64,000 bases of DNA, taken from Bacteroidota bacterium (GTDB lineage: Bacteria; Bacteroidota; Bacteroidia; Flavobacteriales_F; PHOS-HE28). The notes beneath the pieces are model-generated. The model was not told the origin of the DNA. It did no database searches and was given only the letters and a program-made list of their open reading frames with translations. Both the position numbers and the translations under genes were made by a program. Shown here in pieces: positions 1 through 8,395 of the stretch. Numbering within the stretch: position 1 is the stretch's first letter; each line of letters opens with the position of its first letter. The stretch lies in assembly GCA_018267055.1 (NCBI GenBank), contig JAFDZF010000184.1:1-64000 (forward strand), given 5' to 3'.

Positions 1-681
1 CAGCGTGAAGCCTTCGCCGTAAGGCACCCCGATCAAGCGGCCCACATCGTGCGCACGGCCCTGGAGCGTGGGCAGGAACTCCGGCACGCTGATGGGCGAT
101 ACCGGCTCGGTGCTGGCCGGATCGTGGAACTGCGACCGGAAGCACTGCAGGGCCTCCAATTTCCGGGGCCAGTGCGGCGTGATGTCGATCACGATCTGCG
201 GATCGATCCAGCGGTCCTGCACCATGTGCAGTACGGTCACGGGGCGGAAGGCCTCCTGCTCCTTCCCTTCGTCGGTGGTGGCGATGCGCCGCAGCCCACT
301 GAGGAAGCAGGCCTCGGCCACCAAGGCGGCGGCGCGGCCGTGGTCGGGATGCCGGTCGCGCACGGCATTGGTGATGACCACGCGCGGCCGGTGGCGGCGG
401 ACGGACGTCACCACGGCGCGCAGGCTCTCTTCATCGGCGCGGAAGAACCCGTCGGGCAGGCCCAGCTGATAGCGGAAGCGGGCCCCCAGCACCTGCCGGG
501 CGGCCTCGGCCTCCTGCCGGCGGATCCCGGGGGTGCCGCGCGTGCCCAGCTCCCCGGCGGTCAGTTCCACCAGCCCCACGGCATGGCCCAGGGCGATGTG
601 GTGCAGCACCGTGCCCGCGCAGCCGATCTCCACGTCGTCGGGATGCGCGGTGATACAGAGGAGGTCGACGTGCCCGGCCAT
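1..681 (-). CDS. bshB1: Bacillithiol biosynthesis deacetylase BshB1 (PIG-L family), 3' end cut by window edge
   Basis: This gene encodes a LmbE/PIG-L zinc deacetylase, in this lineage most likely BshB1, which removes the acetyl group from GlcNAc-malate in bacillithiol synthesis in the cytoplasm. The zinc motif AHPDD is at residues 12-16 (His13, Asp16) and the second ligand/catalytic block DRHPDH at 109-114 (His114). 227 codons are visible; the family is about 240 residues, so only the extreme C-terminus is missing to the left of base 1. The ATG at 681-679 shares one base with the TGA of the upstream peroxidase gene, so the two are probably translationally coupled. The family call is secure; BshB1 rather than another PIG-L deacetylase is inferred from the short start and the motif context. 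Confidence 0.88.
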   Translation of the reverse strand, partial: MAGHVDLLCITAHPDDVEIGCAGTVLHHIALGHAVGLVELTAGELGTRGTPGIRRQEAEAARQVLGARFRYQLGLPDGFFRADEESLRAVVTSVRRHRPRVVITNAVRDRHPDHGRAAALVAEACFLSGLRRIATTDEGKEQEAFRPVTVLHMVQDRWIDPQIVIDITPHWPRKLEALQCFRSQFHDPASTEPVSPISVPEFLPTLQGRAHDVGRLIGVPYGEGFTL

Positions 682-1271
682 CAGTTCTTCCCGTCGAGCC
701 AGTTCAGCACGGGGTCGCTCAGGGGCTCGGTGGCGCTGGCGAGCACGGTGAAGAGGGTGCCGTCCTCGTTGATGAGGTACTTCTGGAAGTTCCACTGCAC
801 CTCGCTGTCCAGCCGGCCGTTCAGTTCCTTCCTGGTCAGCCACGCGTACACCGGGCTCTGGTCGGGCCCCTTGGTGCTCACCTTGCTCATCATCGGGAAG
901 GTGACGCCGTAGTTCTTCTGGCAGAACGCCGCGATGGCCTGCTCGTTGCCGGGCTCCTGCCCGCCGAAGTCGTTGCTGGGGAAACCCACGATCACCAGGC
1001 CCTTGCCCTTGTACTGTTCGTAGAGCTCCTCGAGCTGCTTGTACTGCGGGGTGAAGCCGCATTCGCTCGCGGTGTTCACCACCATCACCTTGTGGCCCTT
1101 GAGCTGGGCCATGGGAAAGGGGTTGCCGTTGATGTCGGTGGCGGAAAGGTCGAGGAAGCTCATGGCGGGCCGGGAGGCAGGCTGTTGGGTGGGGATCTTG
1201 ACCGGGCCCACGCGGACGTAGTCGCCGCAGGCGAGCAGGGCCGGTACGAGCAGGAGGGCGAAGGGGCGCAT
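681..1271 (-). CDS. Glutathione peroxidase-family lipoprotein
   Basis: A 196-residue thiol peroxidase of the GPx family that reduces peroxides. All four active-site residues are visible: Cys71 (TASECGF), Gln105 (FPSNDFGGQEP), Trp150 and Asn151 (VQWNFQKYL). The enzyme is the Cys form, not the selenocysteine form. The N-terminus is a lipoprotein signal with lipobox LLAC at Cys15, so it should be anchored to a membrane facing the periplasm. I chose ATG 1271 because it starts this signal; the open frame continues upstream to 1379 without a plausible leader. Its stop overlaps the bshB1 start by one base. Members of this family usually use thioredoxin rather than glutathione; a link to bacillithiol is only suggested by the gene pairing. 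Confidence 0.9.
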   Translation of the reverse strand: MRPFALLLVPALLACGDYVRVGPVKIPTQQPASRPAMSFLDLSATDINGNPFPMAQLKGHKVMVVNTASECGFTPQYKQLEELYEQYKGKGLVIVGFPSNDFGGQEPGNEQAIAAFCQKNYGVTFPMMSKVSTKGPDQSPVYAWLTRKELNGRLDSEVQWNFQKYLINEDGTLFTVLASATEPLSDPVLNWLDGKN

Positions 1272-1361
1272 GGGATGAAAGAACGGGCGAAGGTGCGCAT
1301 TGTTCGCGTGCGGGGCGAGCCTGGCCGCAGGGCATCCGCTGGAACCCAGGACCCCGGTATG

Positions 1362-1374
1362 CCGTTCACAACTC
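1362..1374 (+). repeat. 13-base repeated motif, copy 1
   Basis: CCGTTCACAACTC between the peroxidase gene and the divergent duplicated-module gene; the -7 box of the latter begins 38 bases downstream. Confidence 0.4.
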
Positions 1375-1412
1375 TTCACGGGAACGCCCGATGGGCGCCC
1401 CGCACCCGCGGA

Positions 1413-1420
1413 TACCTTTC
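1413..1420 (+). promoter_or_regulatory. Putative -7 promoter element
   Basis: TACCTTTC matches the Bacteroidota sigma-A -7 consensus TAnnTTTG except for the last base, 18 bases before the ATG at 1439. Confidence 0.5.
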
Positions 1421-1438
1421 GACCACAGCCATCGGACC

Positions 1439-2266
1439 ATGCGGACCCTCCTCCTTTCCCTCTGCCTCGTGACGGCCACGGTGGGCGCCTTCGCGCAGCA
1501 GCACGTGAAGATCGACGACCCCAAAGCCCTGGACGCGGCGCCGGACGTGCATAAGGTGAAGGGGGCCGTGGCAGGCCTCCAGGCGGCGGGGATCACGGGC
1601 GAGCAGCAGGACCTGGTGCTGAAGTACGGCGACCGCACCTACTGGCCCGAGGGCATCCGCAACGACAGCGCCCGCGCAGCCAATGCCCCTTATATCCGCA
1701 ACTACGCCTGCTTCCGCGTATGCACCTTCCTGCAGGACAGCCTGCCCTGGGCAGTGCTGATGGTGCCGGCGCGGGAGAACATCCACATGCCGGAGGGGAT
1801 GCGGCCGGTGGCCGACTTCTACCTGGCGCTGCCCGAGAGCAAGCTGACCGCCGCCAACACCGGCAAAGCACGGCCCGAGATCAGCCGGGGCCCGCGCTGG
1901 AAGGACCGGCCCACGGCCCGGATCATCAAGCCCGACGACCTCTACGCCACCTACGACCTGGCCCGCGACAGCACCGGGCTGGCCACCCTGCGGCAACGCG
2001 GCATGAGCCCGGCCGAGGTGGACGCGGTGATCTTCCGCAGCCACGAGCGCAACTGGCCCGAGGGCATCGACGGCTTCGACAAGCGCTACCCGCGCATCCA
2101 GCAATTCAAGAAGTACAAGGCCTACCTGGGCGCGCGCTGGGACGACAAGGTGCTGCTGATCGTGCCGGTGGAGAAGAACAAAAAGATGCCCGCGGCGATG
2201 CGCCCCTTCGTGGACCTTTACTTCGTGTACGCGGCCCCGGCCGTGGAGGTGAAGCAGAAGAAATAG
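1439..2266 (+). CDS. Secreted protein with two internal repeats, unknown function
   Basis: A 275-residue protein with a signal peptide ending near AFA-QQ (residue 19). I do not recognise a named domain. The mature part consists of two copies of the same module, roughly residues 57-130 and 197-262. Each has the block WPEGI (69-73 and 206-210) followed about 50 residues later by MPxxMRP (117-123 and 250-256) and an aromatic D-x-Y/F strand. The first copy has extra Cys residues (91, 95) that the second lacks. ATG 1439 was chosen over the in-frame start at 1391 because it directly precedes the signal peptide and lies just after a -7 box. It stands alone, divergent from the peroxidase-bshB1 pair. 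Confidence 0.75.
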   Translation: MRTLLLSLCLVTATVGAFAQQHVKIDDPKALDAAPDVHKVKGAVAGLQAAGITGEQQDLVLKYGDRTYWPEGIRNDSARAANAPYIRNYACFRVCTFLQDSLPWAVLMVPARENIHMPEGMRPVADFYLALPESKLTAANTGKARPEISRGPRWKDRPTARIIKPDDLYATYDLARDSTGLATLRQRGMSPAEVDAVIFRSHERNWPEGIDGFDKRYPRIQQFKKYKAYLGARWDDKVLLIVPVEKNKKMPAAMRPFVDLYFVYAAPAVEVKQKK

Positions 2267-2343
2267 CGGCTTCCGATGCGCGCAGGACCATCGGGGCGCC
2301 AAGGGCGCACACACCGCCCGGACGGGAACATGGGCACAGGACC

Positions 2344-3111
2344 ATGGAGGCATCGCTGATCATCGTACCGGCCGTGGCATGTGCGGCCTCGCTGCTCACC
2401 CTGATCAGCGGTTTCGGCCTGGGCACCCTCCTGCTCCCCGTGTTCGCGCTGTTCTTCCCGCTGGAGATGGCCATCCTGCTCACCGCCGCGGTGCACCTGC
2501 TGAACAACCTCTTCAAGCTGGGCCTGCTGGCGGGCGCCATCCACTGGCCCACCGTGCTGCGCTTCGGGGTGCCGGGCATGCTCGGCGCATACGCCGGCGC
2601 GGCGGCCATGCAGGCCCTGGGCGGGCGGGCGGCCGTGTTCCAGGGGGTGCTGCATCCCGTGGACCCGTTGGACCTCGTCATCGCCGCCCTGATGGCGGTG
2701 TTCGGGGCGCTGGAACTGTCGCGCATCCTGGACCGGCTGTCCCTGCCATCGGCCTGGATGGTGCCCGGCGGGCTGGTCAGCGGCTTCTTCGGCGGGTTCA
2801 GCGGGCACCAGGGCGCGCTCCGAAGCCTGTTCCTGCTGCGGAGCGGCCTGGGCAAGGAAGCCTTCATCGCTTCGGGCGTCGCCATCGCCTGCCTGGTGGA
2901 CCTTACGCGGATCCCCGCCTACGTGGCCGGCGACCGGCACATGGCCCTGACGGATCGCTGGCCGCTGCTGCTGGCCACCACGCTGGCCGCGTTCGCGGGC
3001 GCCTGGTGGGGCCGCCTGCTGATCCCCAAGGTGACGATGCGCGGCGTGCAGGCCCTGGTGGGAGCACTGATGCTGGCCATCGCCGGGATGCTCGCCACCG
3101 GGACCATCTGA
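2344..3111 (+). CDS. Sulfite exporter TauE/SafE family permease
   Basis: A 255-residue hydrophobic protein with about eight predicted membrane helices, of the TauE/SafE (DUF81) family of anion permeases. The first helix contains the family-typical glycine-rich stretch LISGFGLGTLLLP, and the second half has the matching VSGFFGGFSGHQGALRS loop followed by paired helices, as expected for the inverted-repeat fold of this family. The substrate (sulfite, sulfoacetate or another organic anion) cannot be read from the sequence. The start at 2344 is the first ATG after the preceding gene and is immediately followed by helix 1. It lies 71 bases before ccmB on the same strand, but ccmB has its own promoter-like box, so co-transcription is uncertain. 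Confidence 0.82.
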   Translation: MEASLIIVPAVACAASLLTLISGFGLGTLLLPVFALFFPLEMAILLTAAVHLLNNLFKLGLLAGAIHWPTVLRFGVPGMLGAYAGAAAMQALGGRAAVFQGVLHPVDPLDLVIAALMAVFGALELSRILDRLSLPSAWMVPGGLVSGFFGGFSGHQGALRSLFLLRSGLGKEAFIASGVAIACLVDLTRIPAYVAGDRHMALTDRWPLLLATTLAAFAGAWWGRLLIPKVTMRGVQALVGALMLAIAGMLATGTI

Positions 3112-3170
3112 GCCCCTTCCACGTGCTCCTTGCGCAGGACGAACGGGCCGAGGCGAGACCCGCCCGCGGA

Positions 3171-3178
3171 TACCTTCG
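3171..3178 (+). promoter_or_regulatory. Putative -7 promoter element before ccmB
   Basis: TACCTTCG ends only 4 bases before the ccmB ATG at 3183. If transcription starts 5-7 bases downstream of the box, the mRNA would be leaderless. Confidence 0.5.
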
Positions 3179-3182
3179 CGCC

Positions 3183-3851
3183 ATGCGGACCGCGGAGATT
3201 GGGCACCTGCTGCGGCTGGAGTGGCAGCTGGACCGCCGGCAGAAGCATGCCTGGGGCAGCATGGCGCTCTATGTGGTGAGCACGGTGTACGTGTGCTACC
3301 AAGGCGTGCGCCACCTGTCGGACGTGCCGGTATGGAACGCGCTCTTCTGGATCGTGGTGCTCTTCGCCGCCTTCAATGCGCTGGCGCGCTCGTTCCAGCG
3401 GGAGGACGCGGGACGGCAGCTCTACCTGCACACCCTGGCCTCGCCGCGCAGCGTCATCCTGGCGCGCACGCTGTACAATGCCCTCACCATGGTGGCGCTG
3501 AGCCTGCTGAGCCTCGGGGCCTATGCGCTCTTCATCGGCGACCGGCCGCTGGAGCAAGCACAGCTGGGCACGTTCGTGGCCACGGTGCTGCTCGGCGGCA
3601 TCGGCTTCGCGATGGTGCTCACCTTGATCGCCGCACTGGCCGCCCGGGCCGGCAACGGCATCGGGCTGATGGCCATCCTGGGGCTGCCGATCGTGCTGCC
3701 GATGCTGCTCAGCGTGATGAAGGCGAGCAAGCTGGCGCTGGACGGCCTGCCCCTCAGCGTCACCGGCCAGTACCTCGGCTGGCTGGTGGCGATCGATGCC
3801 ATCGCGGTGGCCTTGGCCTGGTTGCTCTTCCCCTACCTTTGGCGCGACTGA
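3183..3851 (+). CDS. ccmB: Heme exporter/cytochrome c maturation membrane protein CcmB
   Basis: A 222-residue membrane protein with six hydrophobic segments, matching the CcmB permease subunit of the CcmABC complex that releases holo-CcmE during cytochrome c maturation. The soluble N-terminal start (EWQLDRRQKHAWGSM) and the cytoplasmic loop FQREDAGRQLYLHTLASPR, where the ABC ATPase docks, are typical. Length agrees with the family (about 220). The ATP-binding partner CcmA is not in this cluster. The stop TGA overlaps the ccmC ATG (TGATG), indicating translational coupling. Within its operon the order is ccmB-ccmC-ccmD-ccmE-ccmF. Confidence 0.9.
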   Translation: MRTAEIGHLLRLEWQLDRRQKHAWGSMALYVVSTVYVCYQGVRHLSDVPVWNALFWIVVLFAAFNALARSFQREDAGRQLYLHTLASPRSVILARTLYNALTMVALSLLSLGAYALFIGDRPLEQAQLGTFVATVLLGGIGFAMVLTLIAALAARAGNGIGLMAILGLPIVLPMLLSVMKASKLALDGLPLSVTGQYLGWLVAIDAIAVALAWLLFPYLWRD

Positions 3852-4873
3852 TGAAAGGCGGATGGTGGAAGATCGGGACCGTACTGCTGCTGCTGTACGT
3901 GGTGATCGTCGGCCTCCGCACGCCCCTCGCCCCCGCCCTCGTCCACGCCTCGGTGGACCGCATCGCCCCGGGTCCGGTCAGCTTCGACATCAAGGGGTAT
4001 AACACGCACTTCACGGAAGGCTCCGTCACGGCCTGGCTGGAGAACGACGGCCAGCAGGTGTGCAGCGCCCCGGTAGAGGTCTTGGCCGATGACCGCGCCC
4101 GCGTGACCGTCACCGTACCGCAGGGCTTCCGCAAGCCGCTCACCTCGGTGTGGGTCTTCACCGCGAAGGACGGCCCGATCGCCCTGCACGACGCCTTCTT
4201 CACCGAGGGGCTCGGCGACGGCATCACCGGGACGCCCTGCCGGCCGGGCGGCAAATACCTCCGCTCCGGCCTCGCGTTCCCCGACCGCGCCATCCTGAAC
4301 GAGACCATCCGCAACCTCTTCTTCCACGTGCCGATGTGGTTCGCCATGATGGCCCTGATGACCATCGCGGTGTGGCAGAGCGTGCGCGTGCTGCGTTCGG
4401 GCAGCCTGGAGGCCGACCGCTCGGCCCTGAGCGCCGTGCACACGAGCCTGCTCTTCGCCGCGCTGGGCCTGACCACCGGCAGCCTGTGGGCGCGCGTCAC
4501 CTGGGGCGGCTGGTGGACCAGCGATCCCAAGCTGAACGGGTCGGCGGTGACGGTGCTGATCTATGCGGCCTACCTGGTGCTGCGCGGCTCCATCCCCGAT
4601 GCGCACAAGCGCGCCCGCCTGGCCGCGGTGTACAACGTGTTCGCCTACGCCCTGATGCTCGTGTTCCTGATGGTGCTGCCGCGGCTCACCGACTCGCTGC
4701 ATCCCGGCAACGGTGGCAACCCCGCCTTCAGCACCTACGACCTGGACAGCAGCCTGCGCGCCGTGTTCTACCCGGCCGTGCTGGGCTGGATCGGGCTGGC
4801 CTGCTGGGCCTACACCCTCACCGACCGCACCGAACGCCTCAACGCCCTCGCCCATGAAGCGCACGATCGCTAA
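3851..4873 (+). CDS. ccmC: Cytochrome c biogenesis protein CcmC/CcsA-type, with extra extracytoplasmic domain
   Basis: This 340-residue protein is the heme-handling membrane protein that loads heme onto CcmE. The heme-ligand helix FFHVPMW is at 157-163 (His159) and the tryptophan-rich periplasmic motif WGGWWTSDPKLNG starts at 218, in the position of the WWD domain. Unlike the usual CcmC of about 230-250 residues it has a soluble stretch of about 120 residues (30-150) between the first helix (about 8-23) and the conserved core, predicted outside the membrane and containing two cysteines (71 and 130). The start overlaps the ccmB stop by one base, and its last 20 bases overlap ccmD. Confidence 0.9.
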   Translation: MKGGWWKIGTVLLLLYVVIVGLRTPLAPALVHASVDRIAPGPVSFDIKGYNTHFTEGSVTAWLENDGQQVCSAPVEVLADDRARVTVTVPQGFRKPLTSVWVFTAKDGPIALHDAFFTEGLGDGITGTPCRPGGKYLRSGLAFPDRAILNETIRNLFFHVPMWFAMMALMTIAVWQSVRVLRSGSLEADRSALSAVHTSLLFAALGLTTGSLWARVTWGGWWTSDPKLNGSAVTVLIYAAYLVLRGSIPDAHKRARLAAVYNVFAYALMLVFLMVLPRLTDSLHPGNGGNPAFSTYDLDSSLRAVFYPAVLGWIGLACWAYTLTDRTERLNALAHEAHDR

Positions 4874-5087
4874 TGCCGCCCTGCTGGTCCTGGCGGCCGC
4901 CCTGCCCGCCCGTACCTTTGCGGAGACCAGCGCGCCGAACTGGCTGGTGGACACGATGTACGGCTCCGGGAAGATCAACACCGTGGTGGTGGTGGTGAGC
5001 GTGGTGCTCATCGGCCTCGGGGCCTGGATGTTCACCCTCGACCGCCGGCTCGGCAGGCTGGAACGCGACCAGAAGAGCAGACCATGA
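4854..5087 (+). CDS. ccmD: CcmD-family small membrane protein
   Basis: A 77-residue protein with an N-terminal signal-like helix (residues 5-23) and one strongly hydrophobic helix (about 40-60) followed by the basic, coiled tail LDRRLGRLERDQ. This helix-plus-charged-tail layout, the block GSGKINTVV before the helix, and the position between ccmC and ccmE fit the CcmD proteins that join the CcmABC complex and help release heme-loaded CcmE. It overlaps the end of ccmC by 20 bases in another frame. Sequence conservation in CcmD is low, so the call rests on topology and neighbourhood. Confidence 0.78.
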   Translation: MKRTIANAALLVLAAALPARTFAETSAPNWLVDTMYGSGKINTVVVVVSVVLIGLGAWMFTLDRRLGRLERDQKSRP

Positions 5088-5112
5088 GCCGACCGGCCGA
5101 CCCCAGCACGAC

Positions 5113-5520
5113 ATGAAACGAAGCCACCTCATCGCCCTAGTGATCATCGCCGTCGCCGTGGCCGCGCTGATCGGGTCGCTGAACGACAGCAGCAGCTATG
5201 CCGACCTCAACGAGGCCTTCGCCCAGCCGGGCGAGGAGTTCCACGTGGTGGGCACCCTGGACCGCTCGCAGCCCATCGTGTACGAGCCCAGTGTGAACGC
5301 CAGCCTCACGCGGTTCACCATGACCGACCTGAAGGGCCGGAGCTGCGAGGTGAAGCTGGCCATGGCCAAGCCGGCCGACCTGGAGCGGTCCGAGCGGCTG
5401 GTCCTCATCGGCGAAGCCTCGGCGGACGGTGCCTTCCACGCCAAGGACATGCTGCTGAAGTGCCCCAGCAAGTACAACGAGGAGAACAAGGTGACCGCCG
5501 GCATCGGATCGGACAACTAG
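5113..5520 (+). CDS. ccmE: Heme chaperone CcmE, Cys (CxxxY) variant
   Basis: A 135-residue periplasmic heme chaperone: one N-terminal anchor helix (about 6-21) then an OB-fold beta-barrel (FHVVGTLDRSQPIVYEP..., LVLIGEASADGAFHAKDMLLKCP). Classical CcmE binds heme covalently through His in an HxxxY motif. Here the position is occupied by Cys117 in CPSKY, giving C117-x3-Y121. Cys-type CcmE proteins are known from archaea and Desulfovibrio. The gene sits between ccmD and ccmF on the same strand. The family assignment is firm; that Cys117 carries heme is inferred from motif position. Confidence 0.88.
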   Translation: MKRSHLIALVIIAVAVAALIGSLNDSSSYADLNEAFAQPGEEFHVVGTLDRSQPIVYEPSVNASLTRFTMTDLKGRSCEVKLAMAKPADLERSERLVLIGEASADGAFHAKDMLLKCPSKYNEENKVTAGIGSDN

Positions 5521-5604
5521 CCCGTTCGCCCATCGGCCGACCCACCTCCCCATGACATCCCTGCTCTTCATCGTCCGGTCGGCTGATCGGTTGACCGTCG
5601 GATC

Positions 5605-8364
5605 GTGAGCTACATCGGCGAACACACCTGGGCGGGGCAACTGGGCCATTTCCTGGCGCTGGTCTCCTTCGCCGGGGCGCTCCTGGCGCTCGCCGGCTAC
5701 GTCCTCTTCACCCGCGGCAACGACCCGGGCTGGCGCACGGTGGGCCGCATCGGCTTCCGCGCGCACTCGGTGGCGGTGGTGGGCATCGTGGTGACGCTGT
5801 TCACCATGCTGTTCAACCACTGGTTCGAGTTCGACTACGTGTGGAAGCACAGCAACACGGAGATGCCGCTGCGCTACATCGCCAGCTGCTTCTGGGAAGG
5901 CCAGGAAGGCTCGTTCCTGCTGTGGACCTTCTGGAACGTGGTGCTGGGCAACCTGCTCATCCGCCGCGCGAAGGAGTGGGAAGGCCCGGTGCTGGCGGTG
6001 TTCGCCCTGGTGCAGGGGTTCCTGGCCACCATGCTGCTGGGCGTCCACATCGGCGACGTGCGCATCGGCAGCAGCCCCTTCCTGCTGGTGCGCGAACTGC
6101 CGGAGAACATCGGCCTGCCGTGGACCCACATCACCGATTACCTGCAGAAGATCCCCCAGTTCAAGGACGGCCGCGGCCTGAACCCGCTGCTGCAGAACTA
6201 CTGGATGGTGATCCACCCGCCCACGCTCTTCCTGGGCTTCGCCTGCACGCTAGTGCCCTTCGCCTACGCGATCGCCGGCCTGTGGACGCGGCGCCTGAAG
6301 GACTGGATGGCCCCCGCCCTCCCCTGGACCTTCGTCGGGGTGATGGTGCTCGGCACGGGCATCCTCATGGGCGGGGCCTGGGCCTATGAGGCCTTGAGCT
6401 TCGGCGGGTTCTGGGCGTGGGATCCCGTGGAGAACGCCTCGCTGGTGCCCTGGCTCACCCTGGTGGGCGCCGGCCACCTGATGCTGATCAACAAGCGGAA
6501 GGAGACCTCGCTCTTCACCACCTTCCTGCTGGCGCTGGGCACCTTCCTGCTGGTGCTCTACAGCACCTTCCTTACGCGCAGCGGCGTGCTGGGCGACACC
6601 AGCGTGCACAGCTTCACCGGCGAGGGCATGCTGCCGGGCCTGCTGGTGTTCATGCTCGCGTTCGTGGCGCTCAGCGTGGCGATGCTGAACACGGTAGCGT
6701 CCAACCGGCGTTTCTACCTGGGCCTGTGCGTGGTGATGCTCGCGTTGGGGGTCGGCCTCCGGGTGCAGGTGCCCGCGATCCTGCTCTTCGGCGCGGTGAG
6801 CCTGGTGATGACGGTGGCGGCCTACCGCACGGGCCCCTTCCATGTGGAGGCCGAGGAGAAGCTGATGAGCCGCGAGTTCTGGATCTTCATCGGCTCGCTG
6901 GTGCTGCTGCTCAGCGCGCTGCAGGTGAGCTTCAGCACGTCGGTGCCGGTGTTCAACCTGCTGCTGGAGCCCTTCCACGGGGTGCTGGCCCCGCTGGCGG
7001 AACGCACGGGCTGGGGCTGGCTGAACGACCTGGCGCAGGCCAAGCTGGCCCCGCCGGCCAATGCCAGGGCCCACTACAACAAGTGGCAGATCCCCTTCGC
7101 CTTCATCGTGGCGTTGCTGGTGGCCGTGGGGCAGTACTTCCGCTACAAGGACACCGACCGCCGCCGCTTCCTGCGGGAGCTCTCGCTCGCGCTGGCCGGC
7201 GCCGTGGCGCTCACCGCCCTGGGCACCTGGCTGCTGGGCTACCGCTTCACCGAGCTCGACCTCATCGCCCTCTTCTTCGCCACCACGTTCGCGGCGCTGG
7301 CCAACGCCTTCTACATCCCGAAGGTGCTGAAGGGCTCCCTGGCCAAGGCCGGGCCGTCCATCGCGCACGTGGGCTTCGCGCTGGTACTGCTGGGCGCACT
7401 GATCAGCACCTCGCGCCAGCACGAGATCAGCCGCAACACGAAGGGGCCGGTGCTGAGCCTGCTGAACGAGGACTTCAACGACAGCAAGGACATGCTCCTC
7501 TACCAGGGCGACACCCTGCCGATGGGCGAGCACTTCGTGACCTTCACCGGCAAGCGGCAGGAGGGCGTGAACCTCTACTTCGACATGGACTATCTGTCCG
7601 CCGAGCCCAACCGCTACCACGCGGGCGACACGGTGCGGGTCCGCAACAGCCTCTTCCGCGCGAAGGACGACCACACGCCCGGCCCCGAGTTCCTGGCGGA
7701 CCAGCCCGCGCACTGGGAGCCGGTGGAGACCTTCTCCCGCTCCGCGCTCTGGCGCACCCCGCGCTGGACGGCCCGCAGGCCGGGCGGACGCACCTTCGCC
7801 CTGGCGCCGCTGGTGCAGCTGAACCCGCGCTTCGGCAACGTGGCCGAGCCCAGCACCAAGCACTGGCCGCAGCGCGACCTCTACACGCACATCCGCTACG
7901 CCAAGCTGGACACCCTGGGCGACGGCTTCATGCCCGCCCGCCTCTACGAGCGCAACGTGGGCGACACCATCGTGACACCGACCTGCGTGGTGCTCATCGA
8001 CAGCGTGCGCGCCGTGCGCGACAGCGTGACCATCGCCCGCCTGGGCCCCGACTACACCGTGTACCTGCTGAACATGAAGGTGCGCGACCTGTACGACGAC
8101 AGCCGCTGGTTCGAGGCGCGGCCGGTGGTGATCTACCGTTTCGACCAGCCGGTGGGCAGCAAGGGCTTCGCCATCCCCCAGCTGAACGTGAAGTTCGACC
8201 TGGCCACCGTGAAGGGCCGGCAGGTGGGCCTCAACGTGAGCGAGCGTGAGTTCGTGATCATGCAGGCCATCGTCTTCCCGGGCATCAACATCCTGTGGAT
8301 CGGCTGCATCCTGATGGCCGCGGGCACCTTCGTCGCCATCCGGCAGCGGATGCGGGGCCGGTGA
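5605..8364 (+). CDS. ccmF: Cytochrome c heme lyase CcmF/CcsA-type
   Basis: A 919-residue membrane protein that ligates heme to apocytochrome c in the periplasm. It has about 14 hydrophobic helices and the WWD heme-handling motif FGGFWAWDPVENASLVPW around residues 267-284. A soluble periplasmic domain follows near 610-870, and the last helix is at about 890-912. The length is longer than proteobacterial CcmF (about 650) but such long forms are usual in Bacteroidota. The start is GTG at 5605, directly before the first helix; no in-frame ATG precedes the conserved part. It is the last ccm gene of the run. No ccmG or ccmH follows, so partner thioredoxin-like proteins must be encoded elsewhere if present. 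Confidence 0.9.
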   Translation: MSYIGEHTWAGQLGHFLALVSFAGALLALAGYVLFTRGNDPGWRTVGRIGFRAHSVAVVGIVVTLFTMLFNHWFEFDYVWKHSNTEMPLRYIASCFWEGQEGSFLLWTFWNVVLGNLLIRRAKEWEGPVLAVFALVQGFLATMLLGVHIGDVRIGSSPFLLVRELPENIGLPWTHITDYLQKIPQFKDGRGLNPLLQNYWMVIHPPTLFLGFACTLVPFAYAIAGLWTRRLKDWMAPALPWTFVGVMVLGTGILMGGAWAYEALSFGGFWAWDPVENASLVPWLTLVGAGHLMLINKRKETSLFTTFLLALGTFLLVLYSTFLTRSGVLGDTSVHSFTGEGMLPGLLVFMLAFVALSVAMLNTVASNRRFYLGLCVVMLALGVGLRVQVPAILLFGAVSLVMTVAAYRTGPFHVEAEEKLMSREFWIFIGSLVLLLSALQVSFSTSVPVFNLLLEPFHGVLAPLAERTGWGWLNDLAQAKLAPPANARAHYNKWQIPFAFIVALLVAVGQYFRYKDTDRRRFLRELSLALAGAVALTALGTWLLGYRFTELDLIALFFATTFAALANAFYIPKVLKGSLAKAGPSIAHVGFALVLLGALISTSRQHEISRNTKGPVLSLLNEDFNDSKDMLLYQGDTLPMGEHFVTFTGKRQEGVNLYFDMDYLSAEPNRYHAGDTVRVRNSLFRAKDDHTPGPEFLADQPAHWEPVETFSRSALWRTPRWTARRPGGRTFALAPLVQLNPRFGNVAEPSTKHWPQRDLYTHIRYAKLDTLGDGFMPARLYERNVGDTIVTPTCVVLIDSVRAVRDSVTIARLGPDYTVYLLNMKVRDLYDDSRWFEARPVVIYRFDQPVGSKGFAIPQLNVKFDLATVKGRQVGLNVSEREFVIMQAIVFPGINILWIGCILMAAGTFVAIRQRMRGR

Positions 8365-8395
8365 ACGGATCGCCGATCGCCTGATCTTCGCTTCC

